Shown here: one piece after another, positions 33,075 to 38,470 of the stretch | Position numbering within the stretch: position 1 is the first letter of the stretch | Layout: each line of letters begins with the position of its first letter | NCBI GenBank assembly: GCA_017476885.1 | Contig: JAFUYX010000004.1 | Span: 1 to 38,470 of the forward strand | Source of the DNA: Bacilli bacterium | GTDB lineage: Bacteria; Bacillota_I; Bacilli_A; RF39; UBA660 | Direction: 5' to 3' | DNA: 38,470 bases | The notes under the pieces: model-generated | What the model saw: the letters and a program-made list of their open reading frames with translations, nothing else | Told to the model about the DNA's origin: nothing | Database searches by the model: none | Translations under genes and position numbers: made by a program

Positions 33075-33257
33075 TTATCCACCTCCTTTCATCACACTGA
33101 AAAGGATTTCTAAAAACGTCGTATCACTTTCAAAGGAAAAGGTTCCAAAATACCCCACAAAAAGTAAAAACAAAATAATCACAATTATCAAACCATACTT
33201 TTTACCATAGTCATGATAAGCAAGATAATATTCAAAATCACCATTTTTCTGACTCAT
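33075..33257 (-). CDS. 60-aa single-pass membrane protein of the bacteriocin operon
   Basis: ATG 33257 overlaps the exporter stop (ATGA). The first 20 residues are polar and rich in Tyr and charge (MSQKNGDFEYYLAYHDYGKK), then comes one membrane segment (about 22-38, IIVIILFLLFVGYF) and a short outer part ending VMKGGG. The three Gly codons are the ribosome site of the next gene, so that ending may be forced by RNA rather than by function. It has no double-glycine leader. By position it may be an immunity protein or an exporter accessory; no family is recognised. Confidence 0.75.
   Translation of the reverse strand: MSQKNGDFEYYLAYHDYGKKYGLIIVIILFLLFVGYFGTFSFESDTTFLEILFSVMKGGG
33079..33089 (-). 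promoter_or_regulatory. Ribosome site of peptide A nested in the 60-aa gene
   Basis: AAAGGAGGTGG on the minus strand, an almost perfect Shine-Dalgarno, lies 5 nt before the ATG at 33073. At the same time it encodes Lys-Gly-Gly of the preceding gene. It decides the start of peptide A and couples the two genes. Confidence 0.85.
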
Positions 33258-35272
33258 GAGAGACTCACCACCCTATCAAAAAGATGTTCTACTTTTCGAT
33301 GTGAAATATAAAGAAGCGTATGCTCATGCAAATAATTTCTCATATTTAAAATGATATCTTTTTCCATCTCCTCTTCCACATTACCTAACGCCTCATCTAA
33401 AACATAAATAGAAGTATCTCTAAGAAGAATACGAGCAAGTAAAACTCTCTCCTGTTCTCCACAAGACAACGTCCCTTCTAGAATCGTTGAATCATATGAC
33501 AGCTTCTTGTTTCTAACAATCTCATCTACATGACAAATTTGACATACTTTTAAAAATCTACTTTCTTCAACCTCTTTTCCAAACAAAATATTTTCTCGAA
33601 TAGTTCCCCAAAAAAGATGTTCTCTCTGACTTAGATAAGCAATATTACTTGTTATGTCTTGAAAATGAAGTTCAGAGATAGGATACTCATCAAACCAAAT
33701 AATTCCCTCATATCCATCTACTTCTCCCATTAAAATCTTACACAAAGTGCTTTTTCCTGATCCACTCTTTCCTTTCAAAAACACATGTTCAGAAGAATCA
33801 ACTTGAAAACAAAGAGATTGAAATACCGGTCGATTTCCATAATAAGAAAAGGTTAAATCTTCAACTCGAAGCGAAGAAAAAGAAATGTCTTCTAAAACCG
33901 GTGAAGTTTCTTCTTTGATCGATAAATATTCATTAATTTTAGAATAAATAGTTTGATAATAAGAGATTCTTGGCAAATATTCTCCTAAACTTTGAACTGG
34001 TCTTATCAAATAGAAAAGAAGATTTTGAATCGTCAAAAAATCAATTAAACTGAAGTGCTTCTCATACAATAAAAACACTCCACAAGCAAAAAAGGAAAAG
34101 AGAAAAAACTGTAAATAAAACGATTTAACCCATTCAATTCTCAATAATTTCTTTTGGATTTTCTGCCTTGTTTTCACCGTTTCAACCAAAGAGAGTGTGG
34201 TCTTATTTAGTAAGTAATCCTGAGCATGAGCATGTCTAGCACTCACAAGAGTCTTTATATATTCTAACGTTGCAGATTTCCAATTCGTTTCATTTTCTAT
34301 ATGTCCCCGCATTTGAGCTGAGATTTTAGAAGAAAACACCCATTGAATGAAGAAATACATTCCAATTCCTAAAAGAACTAAAAGTCCTAAAATCCGATTC
34401 AATAAAAGAAGAAAGAAAAATGAAAGTATACTAAAGAAAAGTTCAAATCCAAAAGTAATACACAGATTACTAAACAGATTTTTCAATTCTTCTGATTCCT
34501 CGACTCTTTTTAGGATTTCAGCTTCATGATACGTTTGATACTTCTTCATAGGAAGTTTAATAAGATGAAACAAAAATTCCCTTAAAGAATACAAATCAAC
34601 TTTCTTTTCAATGACAAGTTTGAGTTTTTCTTTTTCATAAAAAAATAAGTATTGAAAGAAACAGAAAGCCAAAAAACAACCTGTGAAAAGAAAGAAACGA
34701 TTGAAATGCTGAGTTTGAACCATTACCTTCACATAAAACTGATTCACCATTTGTAAGAGAAAAAATAATAATTCTAGAAAAAAAGTCCAAAAGAATTCTT
34801 TCCTATTTTCATGAAATATTTTCAAAAAAAATTGCATCAATGCGTGTTCTTTAGGTAATTTAGGAATACGTTGATAAGGAGAAGCAACAATCACTACTTG
34901 ATCAAAAACCTTAAAAAAGTTTTCCAAGTTCTCTTTATAACATCCCTTCGCTGGATCCATCACCTCAATTTTATTCTTATACACTTTATTTACCACCACA
35001 AAATGTTGCAAGCCATTTTCTAATGATAAATGAGCAATAAAAGGAACAGGAAGTTTAGAGAGAAATGCATTTTCAATTCTCATACCATAGGCATCAAAAT
35101 GATACTTTTTTAAACTATTCACAAGATGGTAAGCATTCGTTCCATGAACACTCGTAAACGTATCTTCTCTTAAAGTTTCAATAGGAACATATCCATGATA
35201 GAATTCAATCAAATAGGATAAACACGAAACTCCACAATCTTGAAAATCTCTTTGAAGTTTTTGCCTTTTCAT
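33254..35272 (-). CDS. C39-peptidase ABC exporter for double-glycine peptides
   Basis: 672 aa, the three-part PCAT layout. The N-terminal C39 peptidase has catalytic Cys13 (QDCGVSC), His90 (LQHFVVV) and Asp106 (MDPAKG). A membrane domain follows with about six segments (residues 155-440). The ATPase has Walker A GKSGSGKST (about 503-511), a signature reading LSCGEQE (normally LSGGQ/E), Walker B IYVLDEA (about 624) and the H-loop YISHRK. It cuts leader peptides after Gly-Gly while exporting the core. All catalytic residues are present. The three peptide genes directly downstream are its likely substrates. AAAGGATT precedes the ATG. Confidence 0.95.
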   Translation of the reverse strand: MKRQKLQRDFQDCGVSCLSYLIEFYHGYVPIETLREDTFTSVHGTNAYHLVNSLKKYHFDAYGMRIENAFLSKLPVPFIAHLSLENGLQHFVVVNKVYKNKIEVMDPAKGCYKENLENFFKVFDQVVIVASPYQRIPKLPKEHALMQFFLKIFHENRKEFFWTFFLELLFFLLQMVNQFYVKVMVQTQHFNRFFLFTGCFLAFCFFQYLFFYEKEKLKLVIEKKVDLYSLREFLFHLIKLPMKKYQTYHEAEILKRVEESEELKNLFSNLCITFGFELFFSILSFFFLLLLNRILGLLVLLGIGMYFFIQWVFSSKISAQMRGHIENETNWKSATLEYIKTLVSARHAHAQDYLLNKTTLSLVETVKTRQKIQKKLLRIEWVKSFYLQFFLFSFFACGVFLLYEKHFSLIDFLTIQNLLFYLIRPVQSLGEYLPRISYYQTIYSKINEYLSIKEETSPVLEDISFSSLRVEDLTFSYYGNRPVFQSLCFQVDSSEHVFLKGKSGSGKSTLCKILMGEVDGYEGIIWFDEYPISELHFQDITSNIAYLSQREHLFWGTIRENILFGKEVEESRFLKVCQICHVDEIVRNKKLSYDSTILEGTLSCGEQERVLLARILLRDTSIYVLDEALGNVEEEMEKDIILNMRNYLHEHTLLYISHRKVEHLFDRVVSLS

Positions 35273-35320
35273 TTAGAAATCCTTTCTAAGAGAGTTTTTA
35301 CACCCTCTACTTACATATAC

Positions 35321-35385
35321 AAAAAAAAGAGAGATTTTCCTCTCAAATGATAAAAATTTGTATCAAGAATATGTATTCTCTCTTT
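35321..35385 (-). promoter_or_regulatory. Terminator/antiterminator-like leader before the exporter
   Basis: On the minus strand, GAGAGG-AAAA-TCTCTC followed by eight T (35344-35321) is an intrinsic terminator lying 49 nt before the exporter start. About 45 nt upstream of it, AAAGAGAGA (35385-35377) is perfectly complementary over 9 bases to TCTCTCTTT, the 3' arm of that terminator. The two pairings exclude each other, as in an attenuator. No gene lies between this and the fmt terminator. The sensor, if any, is unknown and the promoter is not clear. Confidence 0.5.
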
Positions 35386-35409
35386 ATTAATCATTCAAAA
35401 ATGTTTGTG

Positions 35410-35439
35410 AAGAAAAAACATTGAAAAAATTCAATGTTT
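35410..35439 (-). terminator. Terminator after fmt
   Basis: On the minus strand AAACATTGAA/TTCAATGTTT with a 4-nt loop is followed by TTTC. The stem overlaps the fmt stop codon. It marks off the bacteriocin locus from fmt. Confidence 0.8.
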
Positions 35440-36370
35440 AATTGATAATCCAATGCTCCACATCTTCTTTTAAGACCCCATTTAAATAGTCCCTTGTATC
35501 CATCATTTTCTTTCCAAATGGTTTAATTTTAGTTAAATAAATAATCCCATCTAAACAAGAAATGCCAATGCCATCTTTTCTAATATCTACAACTTTTCCT
35601 GGAATATCCACATTCTTCTTTTCAAAAGTAGCTTCATATACCTTAAACTCTTCTTGATTTACTAGCATATTTGCTACAGGCCAAGGATTCAATCCTCTAA
35701 TATGATTGATAATCTCATTCCCCGTTTTATGAAAGTCTAAATGTTCTTCCTCTCTTTTAATATTATAAGAAAAAGTAACTTCTTCCTCATTTTGTTTTAT
35801 TCTTTGATTTTTACCAGATACAATCAAAGGTAGAGTTTCCATTAATAAATCTGCACCCATCAAGGATAACTGATCATGTAAAGTTCCTACATTATCACTT
35901 GCTTGAATATCGTATTCTCTTTGACTAATAATGTCACCATCATCCATTCCCACGTCCATATACATAATAGTAACCCCAGTCTTCTCTTCTCCTCTAATTA
36001 AACACCAATGAATCGGAGCACCTCCTCTGTTTTTAGGCAACAAAGAAGCATGAACATTAATACATCCAAGTCTTGGATAATCTAAGATTACTTTAGGAAT
36101 AATCTGACCATACGCACACGTAATAATGATATCACATTCCGTATTTAAAATCTTATCATATTCTTTTCTGATCTTTTCAGGTTGAAAAACTTCAATTCCA
36201 TTTTCTAAAGCCACTTCTTTAATGGGGCTAAATTTAAGTTCTTGTTTTCTTCCAACTTTCTTATCTGGTTGAGTCACTACTAAAACAACATGACAATTCT
36301 CTATTAAACTCTTAAGCACAGGAACCGCAAAATCAGGAGTTCCCATAAATATAACTTTTAAATCCTTCAT
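35438..36370 (-). CDS. fmt: Methionyl-tRNA formyltransferase
   Basis: 310 aa. It starts with FMGTPDFAVPVL, has NVHASLLPKNRGGAPIHW (catalytic Asn and His) and MYMDVGMDDGDII, and a C-terminal OB-like domain (PWPVANM onward). It formylates Met-tRNAi using formyl-tetrahydrofolate. The length is normal. GAGGGATATGT precedes the ATG. The usual neighbours def and sun are not seen here. Confidence 0.97.
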   Translation of the reverse strand: MKDLKVIFMGTPDFAVPVLKSLIENCHVVLVVTQPDKKVGRKQELKFSPIKEVALENGIEVFQPEKIRKEYDKILNTECDIIITCAYGQIIPKVILDYPRLGCINVHASLLPKNRGGAPIHWCLIRGEEKTGVTIMYMDVGMDDGDIISQREYDIQASDNVGTLHDQLSLMGADLLMETLPLIVSGKNQRIKQNEEEVTFSYNIKREEEHLDFHKTGNEIINHIRGLNPWPVANMLVNQEEFKVYEATFEKKNVDIPGKVVDIRKDGIGISCLDGIIYLTKIKPFGKKMMDTRDYLNGVLKEDVEHWIIN

Positions 36371-36424
36371 ACATATCCCTCTTTCTTGTTTTATTCTATC
36401 ATTTTTCTAGAATAAAAAAAAGAA

Positions 36425-37318
36425 TTAAAGAACAAGATATTCTCTACTTTTTATTCGTTTGTCACTACAGTATTCCACGACATATTTGTTGTTTTTTCGA
36501 ACTAGAATAATTCCTATTGTTTTACCATGAATGCTTTTCTTTACATTCTTATCAATGTAATTCATATAGACTTCTATCTGACCTATATGCTCTTTTTTGA
36601 GTTCTCCTAACTTTAACTCAATTACTACGTAACTGTTATATTCAATATTGAATAAGAGTAAATCAATATAGTTGTACCGATTTCCTAACTTAATTTTATA
36701 TTCGTTTTCAATAAAAGTAAAACCAGTACCTAATTCTTTTAAAAACGAAGGAATATCTTCTAAGATGATTTTCTGTAACACTTTCTCTGATATTTCTTCA
36801 TATCGATTCTTATTTTGAATCATAATTGGATTTTTAATATAATCTGTAATCTCTTGTTTCTTGCTTTGATTCTTTATCTTTTCTTTCGTTTCCTCATCTA
36901 ATCTTTCGTATTCTTTATTCTTGATTCTATTACGTAGTTCTCTGACCGATAAATTTTGGATTTCAGTTAATTTTATATAATAGTTAATCTCTTCATTGCT
37001 TTTAAAAGTCATTAAGCATCTATAATGAGTAAAAGTTAATTGGTCACTCACTGAGTGACTTTTTGAGAATCTATAGAACTGACGAATATATTTTAATGAT
37101 GTAGCAGAATAATTTTTCCCAAGCTCTCTTGTCAGTTTTTCAGCATATTTTTTAATGATTCCTTCGCCATAATGCTTTCCTGCTTCTTCAAGTGTTTTTC
37201 CTATACTTGCATAAGTTCTTAAATCACTTCTGTTTTTGCTATAGTCCTTTACTCTTTTAGTGATTTCATTATTTAATATTTCTCCTTTGATACTCTCATA
37301 ATACTTGTCTTTTTCCAT
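36425..37318 (-). CDS. DUF1016/YhcG-type PD-(D/E)XK nuclease
   Basis: 297 aa. The N-terminal helical half (YASIGKTLEEAGKHYGEGII, SATSLKYIRQFYRFS) matches the DUF1016 N domain. The C-terminal half has the nuclease core YIDLLLFN, then VVIELKLGELKKEHIGQ, giving the Asp and Glu-x-Lys of PD-(D/E)XK enzymes, and MNYID. Proteins of this type are found in mobile and defence contexts. It is Lys/Asn-rich like much of the window. AGGAGGAG precedes the ATG. No methyltransferase, restriction or toxin partner is adjacent, so it is an orphan. The function is inferred to be DNA cleavage. Confidence 0.85.
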   Translation of the reverse strand: MEKDKYYESIKGEILNNEITKRVKDYSKNRSDLRTYASIGKTLEEAGKHYGEGIIKKYAEKLTRELGKNYSATSLKYIRQFYRFSKSHSVSDQLTFTHYRCLMTFKSNEEINYYIKLTEIQNLSVRELRNRIKNKEYERLDEETKEKIKNQSKKQEITDYIKNPIMIQNKNRYEEISEKVLQKIILEDIPSFLKELGTGFTFIENEYKIKLGNRYNYIDLLLFNIEYNSYVVIELKLGELKKEHIGQIEVYMNYIDKNVKKSIHGKTIGIILVRKNNKYVVEYCSDKRIKSREYLVL

Positions 37319-37413
37319 ATGATAGGCTCCTCCTCTTTTGTTTTAAAACCTATCCTAACACTTGGAATATGCGAATAATGTCGAATGATGGTAGTTAATA
37401 CACTTTTTACGTA

Positions 37414-37454
37414 ATAAAAAAATCTAGTGTGTTTTTGAGTTTACACATTAGATT
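37414..37454 (-). terminator. Terminator of the right-edge surface gene
   Basis: On the minus strand AATCTAATGTG/CACACTAGATT (one G-U pair, about 12-nt loop) is followed by TTTTTTTATT. It lies 45 nt after the stop at 37499. The remaining bases from 37319 to 37413 hold no gene that I can see. Confidence 0.8.
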
Positions 37455-37498
37455 CTATATTTTTATTTGCGTGTCTCATGCACGTTGAAGTACATGTT

Positions 37499-38470
37499 TT
37501 AATTTAGACTCAAAGTGAATGGGGCACTTGGTGTTCCTTCCCCTGAAATTGTGATAGAGGGTATCAGAAACAAGGCTGGGCGAACGGAAGCGTCATGGCT
37601 GGCTTCGCCGATGTAGACATACCAGCCTGAATTCCTGCCTGAATTCACGTAGAACACAGAGTAAGCGGTATAATCCACAGCACCAGGAGACATGGTCCAT
37701 GGATATGTTGAAGTTGGAGATAACCAGTCGTTGCTATAACAATTGTTGGTATCGTAATTATAAAGATTGGTATTTGCAAGACAATTTGTTCTTGCTTCTC
37801 CTCCTACAGCGTACCCATAGTCACTTGGGTACATAAGTCCTACATATCCTTCCCAGGTTGTTGTTCTATTGACTGTGTCAGTACAATATTTTCCATTTTG
37901 GTAAGTTGTTCCTTCGCATATTTTTCCTGTATTATTACTTCTTTCGTATTCATAGAATTTACTTGCGAGTCCCAATCCATTTCCGCTTGTAAAAACATTA
38001 TTTTCCCCTTGACTCCCTAAGTTCCATGTATGTTTATCTATCATAGTCTTTGATGCTTCTGTAAGTCCTGTTGTACTAAAATCACAGGTAGTATAAGCAT
38101 TGCCATAGCCAGTATAACAATTCCCAGTTCCTTTGTTCCAATACAAACTATTATTTACTAATGATGATTCACTCACTAAATCACATATCGTACTACTTGT
38201 AGAATTATCATATCGACAATTATTATATAAAGAATCCATATTATTATCATAGCCTGGGTTCAATAATTTCATTAAATCTGCTCCAGTGTATGTTCCTGAT
38301 TCTCCCCATTGATTGATTCCATATCCTTCGCTTATGCTATACTCACTAGTATCCCATGAATAATCTCCTATGGATTCATTTCTGATGAGTTTAATTTGAT
38401 TATCAAAGACTCCAATGATTCTCCAGCCAGCTTCTTCTCCATTAAATGTGACATAATTACAAGGATTAGA
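37499..38470 (-). CDS. Surface protein with DUF6273-like C-terminal module (N-terminus beyond window)
   Basis: The frame is open from the right edge (SNPCNYVTFNGEEAGWRIIG) through the ATG at 38272 to the stop at 37499: 323 codons, with the start outside the window. The protein is rich in Asn, Tyr, Ser, Thr and Gly and has several Cys (NCRY, TICD, GNCYTG, TTCDF, NNCYS), suggesting disulfides outside the cell. It ends with ASVRPALFLIPSITISGEG and SAPFTL, the same ending module as the fragment at 9720-10009. Related proteins often begin with a prepilin signal, as does the protein at the left edge, but that is not visible here. The DNA near the 3' end is less AT-rich than its surroundings. Confidence 0.8.
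   Translation of the reverse strand, partial: SNPCNYVTFNGEEAGWRIIGVFDNQIKLIRNESIGDYSWDTSEYSISEGYGINQWGESGTYTGADLMKLLNPGYDNNMDSLYNNCRYDNSTSSTICDLVSESSLVNNSLYWNKGTGNCYTGYGNAYTTCDFSTTGLTEASKTMIDKHTWNLGSQGENNVFTSGNGLGLASKFYEYERSNNTGKICEGTTYQNGKYCTDTVNRTTTWEGYVGLMYPSDYGYAVGGEARTNCLANTNLYNYDTNNCYSNDWLSPTSTYPWTMSPGAVDYTAYSVFYVNSGRNSGWYVYIGEASHDASVRPALFLIPSITISGEGTPSAPFTLSLN

Overview
This window is AT-rich, uses the standard bacterial code (TGA serves as a stop, for example at the end of murG) and carries Bacillota-type gene order. It holds a division/cell-wall gene block, a relic of the Bacillus-type spoIVF-rplU-prp-rpmA-obg block and a dacF-spoIIA-like block. It also has many SipW/TasA-like and prepilin-like surface proteins. 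Together these suggest an uncultured, probably gut-dwelling, small-genome member of the Bacilli (RF39-like or a neighbouring lineage). The lineage is an inference; the synteny and protein families are read from the sequence. Almost all genes are on the minus strand.

Region 1 (1-10.4 kb) is cell wall and division. In minus-strand reading order it holds ftsI (PBP with a PASTA domain), mraY, murG, murB and divIB. It then runs into a very large prepilin-anchored repeat protein that leaves the left edge. ftsW sits between mraY and murG but points the other way. Just upstream of ftsI lies a mosaic of three gene fragments: the N-terminus of a PotA-like ATPase, an internal copy of ftsI, and the C-terminus of a surface protein.

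Region 2 (10.4-22.9 kb) is surface and matrix. It has a 38-aa plus 503-aa coiled-coil pair of unknown function, a 2579-aa membrane-anchored beta-solenoid-like protein with dozens of YGGGN repeats, and three SipW/TasA-type secreted proteins. One of those three is frameshifted.

Region 3 (22.5-32.5 kb) is housekeeping plus sporulation relatives: a DUF192 protein, obg, rpmA, the L27 protease prp, rplU with its leader, spoIVFB (interrupted by an in-frame TAA), spoIVFA, an aquaporin, tyrS behind a compact T-box, a membrane protein, tRNA-Arg(CCU), a SigF-like sigma factor, a SpoIIAA-like STAS protein and dacF. spo0B is absent from its usual place. spoIIAB is also absent, and the STAS protein has Asp where SpoIIAA has its phosphorylated Ser.

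Region 4 (32.5-35.4 kb) is the most striking part: a compact, apparently undescribed multi-peptide bacteriocin locus. A C39-peptidase ABC exporter is followed by a 60-aa membrane protein and three tandem small genes (46, 43 and 52 aa). Each small gene encodes a 14-residue double-glycine leader and a cationic hydrophobic core. A terminator/antiterminator-like leader precedes the operon and a hairpin terminator follows it.

Region 5 (35.4-38.5 kb) has fmt, a DUF1016/YhcG-type PD-(D/E)XK nuclease and the C-terminal part of another surface protein that enters from the right edge.
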